Shown: positions 36,300 through 48,029, numbered from the stretch's first letter. The stretch: DNA of 64,000 nt from Lunularia cruciata (GCA_948567375.1 OX419756.1:64210552-64274551); one strand, 5' to 3'. Notes: a model not told the origin generated them from the sequence alone. Translations and numbers: made by a program.

Positions 36300-36725
36300 T
36301 TCCCAGAAACAGAAGAGTATGGATATGGCAATCCTCTCTTTAGCAAGGGGTAGAGTGTGTATGTGGTACAGTAGGTTCTCCTGTTTCGCTGTCGACACTC
36401 TTCGCCGATCACTTTATTTCCTGTCAAGGCAGAAGGCTGAATACTTACGACCTTGGGAACACAGACAAGCGCAACTTGCGGTTCAGTTCGCATGGTTCGG
36501 CAGTTACCAGGTCAACCTCACATGCCATTTCTTACTCACCAGGTTGGCACGCTTACATGTGGCGACTGCCGTCATCTCATTCGCCCAGTACAAAACCCCA
36601 GTATGCGCCTTGTATTCTTGGGGCATGTACACTACACTGCAGGTTAACTTTATCGAGTTTTCTTACATGAATCATCATGTTCTCATACTAGATGAATCGT
36701 ACTAGTTCCGATACGTGCTCTCATA
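36300..36725 (+). other. Unassigned stretch with a 128-codon frame
   Basis: A plus frame (36,319-36,705) is open for 128 codons directly after the tail copy. It is aromatic-rich and has no domain I recognise. Probably chance. Confidence 0.2.
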
Positions 36726-36783
36726 CCCTTGAACGGGTTGAACGGTTTTCCCATCCTTCGTGTTTCCTACGCGGTGGCCTTTT
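36726..36783 (+). repeat. LINE-B tail fragment (copy e)
   Basis: Second half only: CCTTGAACGGGTTGAACGG, then TTTTCCCATCCTTCG and TACGCGGTGGCC. Confidence 0.6.
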
Positions 36784-37369
36784 GTCTCATAGTAGATCAT
36801 ATTCTAGCATTTTGTGCGAGCTGGCAAAGTATCAGGTGGACCCCACCAACTTTTAGTGTTTCCCCAGGTGGATGCGTGTCCACTGTACACATGAAAAGAT
36901 AACGGACAACTTTGAGTCCTGGTCCTAAGAGCTGGTTTCATCCAACTTGCACGTTTCCGCCATGTCTATTATGGTAATTAGCGGGCAAAGTTCTAGTTCC
37001 CGTCTAGGAGAGCACAAGAAGACACTTGTAAAAAATTCAAAACTCTATGTCCCTCGCCGCATTTACAGTAACAAAATTCCGGTTCTAGATGGGATTCATA
37101 TGCCCTCCTAGAAATCAACTTTATAGATACAAACATATAACAGAACATTTCATAAAGATATTCAACGTGTCAAATTAAATACATCTTATGATAACAATAT
37201 GTATTAATATATAATGTATTATATTGAGTTCAGAAAATTATAAAGTTTTTAATACCGAAATAATATGAATCAGCTCACATCACATCCATGATTTTTTGAC
37301 GAAACCACCGGTAACAGATTTGATTATGATTGCTTTTAAGGATCTACACAACGTGCTATTGAAACCTAT
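36784..37369. other. Intergenic, nothing assigned
   Basis: No gene or repeat recognised; AT-rich from 37,100. Confidence 0.4.
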
Positions 37370-37393
37370 CGCACGTGTATACGCACGTGTATA
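37370..37393 (+). repeat. Tandem 12-bp repeat carrying G-boxes
   Basis: CGCACGTGTATA occurs twice head to tail. Each unit contains the palindromic CACGTG core bound by plant bZIP/bHLH factors. No gene start is visible nearby, so function is doubtful. Confidence 0.5.
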
Positions 37394-37483
37394 CTAGAGC
37401 GACCGGCGTAGATTGCGCAAATTGCAACACCTGTCTACTATGGTCTTCTCATCAACCGCATACTGAGGTCACATCGACATTAC

Positions 37484-37567
37484 TTGGGGCTTAGCCCCAC
37501 TTTAACTCTTGTGTTTTATCCTTGTTAGACATGATGGGGTCCCTCTCGTTATCCAACGCGGTCGGCT
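37484..37567 (+). repeat. LINE-B tail (copy f)
   Basis: GGGGCTTAGCCCC intact, then a diverged middle and GATGGGGTCCCTC, ending AACGCGGTCGG. Confidence 0.65.
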
Positions 37568-38408
37568 TTGATTTCGGGATAATGAGATGAGATGAGATTC
37601 GTCGGATAAGGCAATTCTTCTCATTAATGAAAAGAGAACTGCATTACTATAACTAGGTCTCACGTTGTCAAACGTAAACTAGAACAGTAGAATTTTCTGT
37701 ATTTTAGATGGTGTTTTGTTTTGCTATGAGCAATTATATGCGGATGTGGTCAAACCCATTCGAATACACGTGTATGTGACGCGATTCTCGAAACTCTAGG
37801 TGCAAAAGACACGATGATCTGTTGTAAATTAACTTTATATCATTCATTGCCCGTCTGAAGAAAGAAAAGCGACCAAGAAGGATGGGAAAAGTTTGCATAA
37901 TCTTTGCGCAAACTTCCGTCCGTTAAGATGACAAAATTGTTACACTTGAGTTTGAGGAACCAAGAGATAATCTCAACAACAGCTGAATTGAAGAACGCAA
38001 CTGTTCCCTGTCAACTCACACCACTGACTTATAACTCCACCTCAGCTAAATTCTAAGGCAAAATTTGTTTCCAGATTTGTCTATCGGAGATTCTGAAAGC
38101 CATGGCGCTATGCCAAATTTCCTTGAAGCAGCCAGCTAGTCTCCACGGCAGTCCCCATCTCATATTTTTGGTGCTGGATTGTTTTGCAGTATACTTACTT
38201 TGACTTCTTGCCTGAGACTGTTGAGGATCCGCTTCAAGCGATTGGAGCACTTTTAGGTTAAAAAATTCCTGGTGAGTATAATCAACTTTTCATTTAATTG
38301 TTTGCTCGATGATGATGATTTGGGGTACCATCAAGGCAATTAGTAAGAAAAGGTCCTCTCACACTAGTTACACTGGCCATAAGAGGGAAAATCAGGCTAA
38401 AGAAGGAG
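37568..38408. other. Intergenic, nothing assigned
   Basis: A short minus-strand scrap resembling the tail end lies at about 37,870-37,892. Otherwise no recognisable feature. Confidence 0.35.
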
Positions 38409-38491
38409 AAGGCTACCATGTGAAGGATGGGAAGACCCATCAAGCCGATCAAGGAAAACACATGGCTAATCGAGCTAAACCCCATCCTAAT
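38409..38491 (-). repeat. LINE-B tail (copy h)
   Basis: Minus strand: GGATGGGGTTTAGCTC, then CTTGATGGGTCTTCCCATCC and CACATGGTAGCC. Hairpin 2 is intact; hairpin 1 is degraded. Confidence 0.65.
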
Positions 38492-38549
38492 ATTTAGCAT
38501 GGACTTTCCCACCTACAAAAGTATTATTGTTATATCTATAGATATTTGA

Positions 38550-39990
38550 TAGTACTATCCACAACACTTTCTTCACACTATTAGGGCCATGCATGCTCCC
38601 ACAACTATCAGATGAGTGGTGTAGACACCAATTAGCTCTCCCCATAGTCATACATGAATGCAGCTTCATAGAGAAGGAGTCCACAACACCAACAACATAT
38701 ATTGCTGTTTGGGCTCTAGTAGTCCCTTGCTCAACATATAGGTTCTTACATTAGGGGAGTCCATGCATATTAGGATCTATCACAACAGTGTACTCAAGCA
38801 CTTATGATTTCAAAGTATATCTTTGATTGGCTTGAGACTTATTGCAAGGACCTGCATGCTAGTCACTTCTCGAGTTTTTATTTTGTCTCCCTAGATGTTA
38901 AGAAACTCCATGCGGATTTCAATGAGTGTATGCACACTCACACACTTACTAGCATCCTCATTGATACGCCTCTACCTAACAGAGCCAAGATCCTCTCTTT
39001 CAAGGAGAAAGGTTGTAGAGCTTGGCTCCAAGCTTCACCTTTGATTGATAACTTCCGTATTACTTTTGAGGAGTTTGCCACAACACTACAACTACAGTTG
39101 GATCTTTTGCATCCAACTCTCATTGGCCTTTCAGCACAATGCATGTGTGGTTTCTCATATGATATGTAGGGGATACACTTTTTATGTTGTGTACTAAGTG
39201 GAGAGCTCACCAGAGTCCATGATGCCGTTTTTGATACTACCACTCAACTCTTACTACCTACATGGGTCCATGTTCAAGTGAGTGATTGTTGGACCTATCG
39301 GGACCACTTGTTCATCGAGTGCAAGCAGATATTGTTTCTTTCATGGATGGTCAATGCACCTTGCATGATATCGTGGTGGGGAACCCTCTATGTATGGAGT
39401 CATTGGCATGGGCAAGCATACAAGCAAGAGCAGCGATGACCATTGCCTCTAGCGACAAGGAGGACCAATACGAACCATGACTATCCTAGATACTTTTATT
39501 TCCCTAACGATTGAGATTTTGACCACTTATATCACCCTTCAATGGGTTTCTCAAGGATATAGCACTTGGTTCTTTACAAAGGAGAGGGGCACTGGCTATC
39601 TCTCCAACCATGCTCATATCCTATTATCAATAGTACATTTTAGTCACTTTGCAATGCACTCAAGGTTTGGGTCTGTATTGATGGACTGTTATAGTAAGCA
39701 CACATAGCATCGCTAGGGGAAGGGAGGATCCTAGCCATGCTAGGGGCTAGCCACTTACCAGATATACCATTGGAAAACCTCTATCACACAGTTCAAGAGT
39801 AAGCTTCCCTCTCTTTGATGCTTATCATTTGCTTTCTTTTTCCCTTTGGTACGTCCGGGCCCTACTTTGGTGTACCTTTTTCTTTGCCTCTTAGGACTTT
39901 TGGGCCTTGTAATCTTGGCTCCTTTTACACTTGTTTGTGCATTGTACTATTTTTATATATGTTATTATGTTTGCTTGAGTAATAATACAG
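38550..39990 (+). pseudogene. LINE-A copy 1: polymerase thumb to C-terminus
   Basis: 5'-truncated non-LTR element. From about 38,550 it matches the region after the polymerase in LINE-A copy 2 (50,980 onward). The clearest frame (38,804-39,169) reads PNRAKILSFKEKGCRAWLQA and then LQLQLDLLHPTLIGLSAQCMCG. This runs through one stop into GIHFLCC, giving a C-x-C...H...C cluster, then GELTRVHDAVFD. Next come an endonuclease-like segment and the VVGNP block, and EDQYEP aligned with KEDHYAPW of copy 2. A long T-rich 3' UTR follows to about 39,990. Stops and frameshifts make it inactive. Confidence 0.65.
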
Positions 39991-40118
39991 TCAGTTATGG
40001 TGCTGAGCATCACGATTGTTCGTTTAAATTATTCCCCGTATATCTAGTCCTGCAGAATCATGCGTGACATCCCGTGGAAACTCCTTTCTCTAGCAATTAT
40101 GTAATTTCTCTAATTGCA

Positions 40119-41375
40119 ACCTCTACACCAGCCTTTGCCCGTAACTTCATGCCGAGCTCGGTGATAGATCAAAGACTTACATCACAATATGATCGAAATA
40201 TGTGAGAAACTTAGAGCGGAATTCTAGTCATTTTTCTGCTGCTAGAGAAATTGTATGACACTTGATTGCCACTTAATTGGGCTTGTTGAGTATGACAGCT
40301 ACTTCTCATGGAATCGAATATGAAGGTTAGTTCATAAGTGAAATCCTTACACCAACTTTTGCCCGCCGCGTCATGGTGAGCTCAGTGATGTCCCGAAGTC
40401 TTGAATATCACAATGGGGGTTTTCAGAAATAAATTGATGCGCACCCCTAAATATCCGTTAAAATATTTACCGGTAGTCCATAAAAATTGTATGGGTAATG
40501 ATGAAAGAATTTAAGATGGTTTTATATGCAAGTGGTGAAATTCCGTATAATTTTATTGGTTAATTTGTGTGTTAAGTGCAAATGGACGATTTGGTTAGTG
40601 AGGTCATGAATTGGGATCAATCTTTTCTTTACCATTATTCGTTATTATCCATTTATAACTTATTTGGGACCTGAATCTATTTTTTGAGCGTTCTCACTCT
40701 CTCTTTGTAATCATAAAGAAAATTGACGGTTATCAAGTATGGTTGTACTCTTCGAGCAGAATAATAGTTATTTTGAGAGCACTTTTGGAGCAGGTAAGAA
40801 GAATTTCTAATAGCACTATTCGCCAAATAACATAGACTAAACATCATCGAAAAGCTCTAGGATTTAAATCTTTGAAAACTGCTATGAGAAAGGTCAGTAA
40901 ATTATAACATGGGTGTCCTAAAAATCTATACAAATCTTACTATTCTGTCAGAAAGTATCTAACATTCTTATTTCAGAAACCCCCAATATAAGAAAAACTT
41001 CGAGAAGAAAAGGGCGACCTAGTAGAAAACTCGAAAGATGGAAAGACCCCATCAAGTCGTACAAGGGAGAGACAAAATAGGTAAAATGGGCTATGCCCCA
41101 ATAGAGATTAGAGTAATTTAACTAAACCCCAAGAGAAACTTAGAGCGTACTCCCAATAATTTTACTATTCTACCCGAAAGTATCCATCACTCTTCTTTCC
41201 GAAAACCCCCAATACGTGAGAAACTTAGAGCGGAATTCCAGTAATTTTTCTGCTACTACAGAAACTGTCTTACACTTGATTGAGGTTGTCGTGTGATACT
41301 TGATTGCCAAATAATTGAGGGTGCTGAGCGTGGCAGCTACTTCTGATGGAATCAACACGAAGGTTGGTTCACAAG
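40119..41375 (+). repeat. Cluster of nested direct and inverted repeats
   Basis: Direct pairs: about 75 bp (40,119 and 40,340, both with ACACCA-CTTTTGCCCG); about 60 bp (40,940 and 41,165, with TATTCT, GAAAGTAT and AAACCCCCAATA); about 150 bp (40,200 and 41,213, with TGTGAGAAACTTAGAGCGGA). An inverted pair joins 40,412-40,432 and 40,968-40,988 (TGGGGGTTT-C-GAAATAA). No ORF is preserved. Confidence 0.6.
41012..41106 (-). repeat. LINE-B tail (copy i)
   Basis: Minus strand: CTATTGGGGCATAGCCCA, ACCTATTTTGTCTCTCCC, TTGTACGACTTGATGGGGTC, TTTCCATC and the TAGGTCGCC end. Hairpin 2 keeps five pairs plus a G-U wobble. Confidence 0.7.
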
Positions 41376-41741
41376 AACAAAAAGTAACATGCAGGAAAAT
41401 TAAGCGAACCAACCATCAAGAGTAATGTATGAAAGGGAGAATCATGAGACAAAGAAGCAGGTGCATCTCGAGCCAAAAAAATTTGTAACCAGAAGTTCGA
41501 GCTCATCATTTAATGCACTGGCTGGACCATGTCATGTACTATGTGTAGGTGGACACCCATGTAATGTAGAGTATAATGCTGTAGTCAATTTTAAAACACT
41601 CAAGGTACGGACGTAATAGTATCCCGAGATTGACACTTTAACTTAACGGTATCTAAGTCTGCAGGAAGACTCAATAGTAAACGCAGGGAGGACGTGGCCT
41701 CGGGAGTCCGTGTTGGGAATGAAATTTTCATAAATCTAAAT

Positions 41742-42166
41742 ATGGGGGGTTTTAGATTTGTGAGCCCCACAGAATTTTATTTCATTTTAATTTTCTTTTG
41801 GTGGTTCTTGCTGGTCAAATGCTGGAATCCGTAGATATTTGACGGGTATCTAAAATCGTGATCCATAAAAGTTACGGGGTTAAGGACATTTTTATAAACT
41901 TTAATGAATATATCAATGAAGGTATTTTCCTTGAATCATATATAAATATATTTAATGCCCCCGACAGGAATAAACCCAGTACTAAATTGTCAGATGGTTC
42001 ATTAATATTTCCCGTAATCCAGTATGGAGTCCAGGATGTAGTAAAGACGGGCAATTTTTATGAACTGAACGCTCCTGAATCTTTTACCACCCGTGCATTT
42101 TGTTATGGAGTCTTTTGAGTAAAACTCAGTCACCTATAAAAATCTGTCAAGTCTAAAACCCCCTAT
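41742..42166. mobile_element. Candidate small inverted-repeat element with 86-codon ORF
   Basis: Ends 41,742-41,759 and 42,149-42,166 are inverted repeats matching at 16 of 18 positions around GGGGGTTTTAGA. They enclose 425 bp, mostly one plus frame (41,858-42,118, 86 codons) starting MIHKSYGVKDIFINFNEYI, which I do not recognise. No target duplication is evident. It could be a MITE-like element or a chance foldback. Confidence 0.35.
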
Positions 42167-42777
42167 CGTTAATTGTAAACCCGAGGAGAGAAATGAGCAA
42201 GAAAAACGAACAACGAACGAACATCGTTATTGGTCCTTCGGCCCTTCAGTATCATTCTTATGGTTCACGGAAAAGTATTTGAAATGTAGTCATTTTCTGA
42301 AGTCAGTTCACTCAGTTATCACGTGCCCTTCAAATTCCAGTTTTCGAGGGGTATGGTGTCCTGATTAGAGGCTCAATTAGACATGGAAATGGATGATTCT
42401 TGGCACACAGAACAGATTAGGAGTTCAGAAGGATCTCTGAAATACAAGTTTTGAACACAACGTTTACAACATCAGGTACTGAGACAAAAAACTAAATTTC
42501 ATACTTTATGAGATGAAGGTAGTATAACAGTTTATAAGTTGATGGTTACCTCATATAATAGCTGTTGGGTCCGTAAACAAGACGCTAGCACTTCTAAGTC
42601 ACCCTAAATCTAAATTTCAGGCTAGGCTATGAATCACAATAATATTATTGTTCGGGAAACTCTCTGCTACATAGTCTAGACACTTCGAGAAGGTTGATTG
42701 CTTTGACTTCTGAACAGGACCTCAGAAATGTTATCACATTCAATAGAATAGAGAGCTTTCTTGTACTACACACTAGT

Positions 42778-43290
42778 TTCGGAGGGAGCGTTCGTATGCG
42801 TTGCAGACGTCACGTGTCAGGGTGGACTTATACTTGATTCAGGGTGGACTTATACTTGATTCGAGATGATCAGGTGATAGTAACGGATGTCGTGATTACG
42901 GACCCGACACGAGATACAGTTTCGGAGGGAGTGATTACCCATCCCCTGGATGTGCGGCAAGTGCACCAGCAGGTCTCATGGTCTCCAGCGAAGTCACCTC
43001 TTTGTTCCTCTAGCCTTGGAGTTATATGGAGCGATGGACACGGCATTTGACACATTTGTCAGGGAGTGTGCGAGAGCTTATCGTGTTCGGTGTCAGGGTA
43101 CAATTCTCACTCTCATACTTTGTAGCATATTTTAGACAATGTGTGTCCATTGTTCTACATAGTGCAATGGTTGGTGTAATCCATAGAAGAGCAATCACAT
43201 TAGGTGATGTTCCAGTTGTGTGTAGACAGTATGACTTGTATAACTCGGACATCTTAAGTGCGGTAGGGCAGATTTCTCATATAGACTCTA
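42778..43290 (+). pseudogene. LINE-B copy 2: endonuclease-like C-terminus
   Basis: 5'-truncated copy of the end of LINE-B. It reads VDLYLIRDDQVIVTDVVITDPTRD, then LELYGAMDTAFDTFVRE, then FRQCVSIVLHSAMVGVIHRRAITLGD and SDILSAVGQISHIDSIGA before the stop and tail. It is less decayed than copy 1: the acidic residues of V-D-L...D-V-V-I-T-D-P-T are intact. A 22-bp tandem duplication (42,818-42,839 and 42,840-42,861) repeats the start of this block. One frame change lies near 43,020. Confidence 0.65.
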
Positions 43291-43380
43291 TTGGTGCTTA
43301 GCCCCATGTTACCTTTATTGTCTCTCCCTTGTACGGTTTGATGGGTTTTCTCATCCTTCAGTTTTCCTACGCGGTGGCCT
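43291..43380 (+). repeat. LINE-B tail (copy j, attached to ORF)
   Basis: GGTGCTTAGCCCC, then CCCTTGTACGGTTTGATGGG, TTTTCTCATCC and TACGCGGTGGCC. Hairpin 2 is GATGGG/CTCATC, keeping pairing through a G-U. Confidence 0.75.
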
Positions 43381-44412
43381 ACTTTCTCGTTTCGCAAATT
43401 TGCACATTCCGCGAAGAAGAATATAAAGTGGACAGGTGTCAGAATTGAAGTCCATTAACTCTCCACGATTCAAATCTGGAGATATATTGACTCCACAACC
43501 AGGTTACGAACGTCTTCTAACAGACTGTAAGTCTGAGTCCAAGCTCTGTGGATGTCGAAGTAAAAGTATGGTCTTCATACTCATGCTACACGGAATTTGC
43601 TAAACTGGGAGAGGGCTTGCTGCTTACTTGATAAGGGTAAATCCTTGAGTTATCAGGATCTCACAGCGCACACTAAACAATGAGTTTCCACACAAAAACG
43701 GAACTCATCAGTGGAACTGAAACTAAGAAGGAGGTGAGTAATGTCCTGTTTTCTTAGTTTGTAAGCGTACAAGTTCAAAAACAATGGAAGGATTCCAAAC
43801 AACACTTCAAAACCCTGTAGAGCCCACAACATCTTTGAAGCTAAGCTTTCACTCCTCGTATCTGCTCGGATTGCTAGTGTATGCTTCCCGATCTGAATTT
43901 GGCAATAGTCAAGAAGACAACTACAGTACTGTAGTAGTGAAGTCACCAACGGTTAGTACATGTAGGAATACGTGCACAAAATGCACCTCTTGTCTTCTTA
44001 GTTTATAGCGTACAAGTTCAAAAACAAACGAAAGATGCCATATTGCACCCTGAACCCTATAGCCTTTCCCCCGGCTTGGTTTGGGGACCTTGGTTTTACC
44101 TCTCTCGTTTCATGGGGCCTCGTGGTTTCCATCCCCTCTTGCACTGCACTCCCTGTTGCTTTGTACTTCCTTCGTGGTATAATGTTATATATATTTTCAC
44201 TATTCCACTGGTACACAATGTGTGAAGCTAAGCGTTGACTCCTTGTATCTGCTCGGATTGCTAGTGTCCCGTATCCAAGCGGGAGCGGCGCATTAATATG
44301 CTGCGTTACAACTTCGAATTTCACAACTTTGCTTCCCCTCTAAACCGACAATAGTGAAGAAGGTAACTACTACAGTGTGGTGAAGACGAGAAACGCGACG
44401 TACATAACACGG
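43381..44412. other. Intergenic, nothing assigned
   Basis: Frames below 110 codons on both strands without recognised domains. Confidence 0.35.
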
Positions 44413-44802
44413 AGGAAGGGAAGACCCCATCAAGCCCTACAAGGACGACGCACAAGAGGTAAAATGGGGCAAAGTTTCAATAGTATACGCATCAAGTCCT
44501 ACGAGGATGAGACAAAAGAGGTGAGAGGGGGCTAAGTTGTAATAGTCCGAGCATCAAGTCCTACAACGATGAGACAAAAGAGGTAAAAATGAGACTAAGA
44601 TCCAATAATATAGGAATCAAGTCCTACAAGGAGTCCTGCAAGGATGAGACAAAAGAGGTAAAATGGGACTAACTTCCAATAGTATAGGCATCAGGTCCTA
44701 CAAGGATGAGACAAAAGAGGTAAAATAGACTAAGTTCCAATAGTATAGGCATCAAGTCCTACAAAGATGAGATAAAGAGGTAAAATACGACTAAATTCCA
44801 AT
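44413..44802 (-). repeat. LINE-B tail core amplified as about 62-bp tandem array
   Basis: A tail end (44,413-44,428) leads into six head-to-tail units starting at 44,429, 44,491, 44,553, 44,616, 44,690 and 44,751 (62, 62, 63, 74, 61 and about 52 bp). Each reads ATCAAGTCCTACAAGGATGA, then GACAAAAGAGGTAAAATGGG, then a CTAAGTTCCAATAG end on the plus strand. This is the reverse complement of the tail from hairpin 1 to just before hairpin 2. The fourth unit holds a small internal duplication. Confidence 0.85.
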
Positions 44803-45348
44803 AGGACGAGATATCCTCAAGGGTTAGTATATGAATGACTGTGTGCAAAGAATGCATCTCCTCTAAGCATACAAAGTCAGAAACAACAACAAAAAAACAA
44901 AAAAACAGTAATTTGAACATTCAGCTGTCCTAGCATTTGTGAAACTAAGCATTAACACATTAGTACCGATTCTTGTTGATCTCTCTCACCTTTGCAGGAC
45001 TTTAAGACTATTTTTCAATTTCCAAGAAGCTGTAAATGAGCTATCGGTCTAACCTACAACAGTTTGTTATCCTTTCATTCCATCATCCTTAACTAGTGAC
45101 TAGTTTCAAGGGTAAGGAAGGAACAAATCTTTCATCAGCCCTGCAAGGTTCAAACCAGGAGATATTGATTAGAATAATGGATTACCATCTACTATTCAGA
45201 TTTGACAAAGAATGAATAGAAGTAAGCCATGGTAGTGAGTAGAATACAATCAATCAACTGCAATATGGATGAAATGACGTTGTTATATGTTTGAAAAGCT
45301 GGCTAACAATGTTTAGGAAACAGTGTGCAGATTTCCCACACCAATACT
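44803..45348. other. Intergenic, nothing assigned
   Basis: No recognisable feature beyond an A-rich run near 44,885. Confidence 0.35.
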
Positions 45349-45530
45349 GTTGGAGTTTAGCTCTATTTATCTTTCTTGTACGGTTTGCTTTTTTATAATG
45401 ATACTATGATTCTATTGGAATTTAGCCCTATTTCTCATCCTTGTACGGTTTGGTTGTTTTGATTTTTTTTGTACGACTTGATGGAGTCTTTCCATCCTTC
45501 TTGTTAACCTATGCGATCTCTTTTTTTTCC
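45349..45530 (+). repeat. LINE-B tail, partly duplicated (copy l)
   Basis: Two successive TTGGA-TTTAGC...CTTGTACGGTTTG starts (45,353 and 45,418) precede one CGACTTGATGGAGTC-TTTCCATCC end. Hairpin 2 is GATGGA/TCCATC and hairpin 1 of the first start is GGAGTT/AGCTCT, both paired changes from the consensus. Confidence 0.65.
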
Positions 45531-45650
45531 TTCCCATGTTGCGAGAACGAAAGATATGACTTCTAGTTGTATTTGCCCGGTATCATGTGACCTATCCAGT
45601 GCGCATAGCATTGGGACTAATGATATGGATGAAGCGCTCGATTGTAAGTA

Positions 45651-45743
45651 ATTAGAAGCGCACCCAAAGCGAGCGATGGGAAGCGCACCTTGTGAGCAAT
45701 TGGAAGCAAATCCTACAAGCGACTGGAAGCGCACCCAAAAACC
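45651..45743 (+). repeat. 23-bp minisatellite, four units
   Basis: Units begin ATTAGAAGCGCACCC (45,651), ATGGGAAGCGCACC (45,676), ATTGGAAGCAAATCC (45,699) and ACTGGAAGCGCACCC (45,722). Confidence 0.7.
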
Positions 45744-48029
45744 AGACATTAGCCAAAAATCTGTAGTCAAGACGCTAGAATGAATCCGCGAACGAGTTTT
45801 TTTGGTTTGTGTAGATATATAAAAAGTGCATGATTCAACAGGGGTTTCAGTTTTCCAGTCCGACTATTCATTAAAGACCACTTATGGACTAGATGAGATG
45901 TAAAGGATTACTTGACATATAGCTAAACATATAATGCCACTGTGACACAAGAGAGGAAGTCGATGAAGTATCTAGTTTTTGAAATGTTCTCTCTCTACTT
46001 GAGAGAAGTGAGAGAGGGTGATGACAAAATTATCGAAAAATATTGCATCGAAGAAGACAGAAGTGTTCCAACTTGGGATACGTGGACATTTTTAAATTAC
46101 AAATCGCTGGATGAGCATTTAAGATTTAAGGATACTCGTAAAACATTACTATCCCTAAATATTTTAGGTAAACCATAACCCATAAAATATTCATGGAAAA
46201 CATAACCTATAAAATATTTACCATTACAGGTACTTTACCCATAATTTTTATTTATTTTAATAATAAATAAAGTTTAGGGTGTGAAACCGACCCGAGAATG
46301 GAGAGCCAAACCGGAAGTATCACCCCAGGCTTTGGGATCAACCCCCGAAAAGCCAAAGAACTCTCCTTCGGGCCCTGGACCAAAGCCAATCTCCTAATTA
46401 TTTATATAATTAAGGGATGATTAAGATATTAAAATATTTTGTGCTATAAGTGTTAAGCACCGAGCAAATAAAAAACGAAATAAGGAAATATGAATTCAAA
46501 TCAATGATATTTCTGCATTATAATGGAAGTCTTTGGGCGTTCCCGCTGGAAAATAGAAGTCTATATAACAGATCTCAACAACATGGTAACCTAAGCCAAG
46601 TAGGGGAAGATCTAGGCCTTTACATTCCTTGCGATGATTGAGAGGAGAGGTTTTTACCACTTGTATTTGAGCACATAGAAGTTCAAACATTGAACTATTA
46701 GAGAACGGCAGAGAAAAGTAGAAAATTTACAAATTCAATGATTTAGAGAAGATGGGTTTGCAGCAGGCAATGGGGGAATAATGGACGAGAGGTTACAAAT
46801 CCCTCGAAGGCATTTAGGCCTAAATGTGTAAATGTCAACCAAAACCGAATTGATACCTGCAGGTCACGTTTACCTACAGTTCAACACAGTCTGGAACAAG
46901 GTCTGCCCAAGCTCTAGTGGAATTTTCTACAAAATTGTTAGAGCCCAAATCGAGCTCCTCTATGTAGGATAGACAACAAACCACAACACAATGTAAACTC
47001 TGGTAACCTAACAGATACAAGAAGCACTTGGTCAAGGTCACATCTCACTCCCAAAGAAGATGATCTCAAAGAGACTTTGATGTGACATTCAGTTTATTTG
47101 ATTTTATTTGATATCGCCTTGGCCAAAGTATACTGCACCATACCACTTGTGGGTAACCCAACAATGCATGAACAAGGACAATAGGAATATGCATCATTTT
47201 GGGGAAACTGTAAGATTTTGTAAGTGCTCTTGTGCATGAATAGTCACTAAGAATGTAGGTTTTGAGGAACACTTCCAATTGGGTGGGAAAATCAAGCCAT
47301 TGAAAGATGGAACTAGTATGACGGGACAGTTAGATTGAACTCGTGTGCATCTAAAGGCTGTCCGCAGATGGTAATAGTTGCACTATCTTCTTGGACTGCA
47401 AGAAGAATCAATTGTTGAGACCATGGAAAAGGAATGAGTGCATGCTGTATATATTTGAAAGAAGATAGATGCTAGGCGAGTAGGGGATTTGATCTGATGG
47501 AGCTTTAGGCCCAATTTTAGTTGTGCATGGCTTTGGTGACCATTTGGAACTATTTGGCATTAGGAGCAAGCTTACTTTCATTCTCCTCTAGGATTAGATT
47601 TTTTATATAGGTTTCCAACTGCGGTAGGAGAAGTAGTGGGAAAATTTTGGGATTTGGTGAGGTCAAGTTCTTGTACCAAAATGTATTCTTCTATAAGGTT
47701 CTTCTATCAAATTGTTCTTGTACTAGAAGTTCATGTGCCATACAAGATGGAGCTTGCAGAATGGATATTCTCCTTCAATAGCAGATGGGCTATCTTCCTC
47801 CATTCCCTTTTTTTTGTTTTGACTAATGTTCAGTTTTTCTCAATTTTCAATTTTATTCTCGGTATGTTCATATATGTTGGGTGTTTTCATCTTATATTGT
47901 TGGTATCTTAGTTCAAGATTTTGATGTGTACCTTTTTAGTCATACAATGGATTATATCTACTAGGAGTTGAGAGACTCTTTAGTATTTTGTTTTGTGATG
48001 TTTGCACTTTGTTCTTTGGCACAAGTAGC
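45744..48029. other. Unassigned; several small ORFs
   Basis: Plus frames at 45,942-46,178 (78 codons), 46,450-46,641 (63) and 47,636-47,911 (91) are lysine/phenylalanine-rich and unrecognised. A GC-rich patch at 46,285-46,390 holds a GGCTTTGG...CCAAAGCC inverted repeat. An organelle-derived origin for 45.9-46.6 kb was considered but not supported. Confidence 0.3.

Noticed and set aside
36319-36705. 128-codon plus frame as a novel gene
   Set aside because: No domain, no second copy and no promoter; it begins at the end of a LINE-B tail. Kept only as an unassigned stretch.
44075-44180. Another LINE-B tail copy
   Set aside because: Only scattered similarity (TTGGGGACC, TTTACCTCTC, ATGGGGCCTCG); it lacks the TTGTACGGCTTGATG block shared by the others.
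44429-44802. CRISPR-like array
   Set aside because: Units are contiguous and similar along their full length, with no unique spacers; the window is a plant nuclear genome.
45942-46641. Mitochondrial DNA insertion
   Set aside because: The small ORFs look organelle-like in composition, but I could not match them to any known organellar gene.
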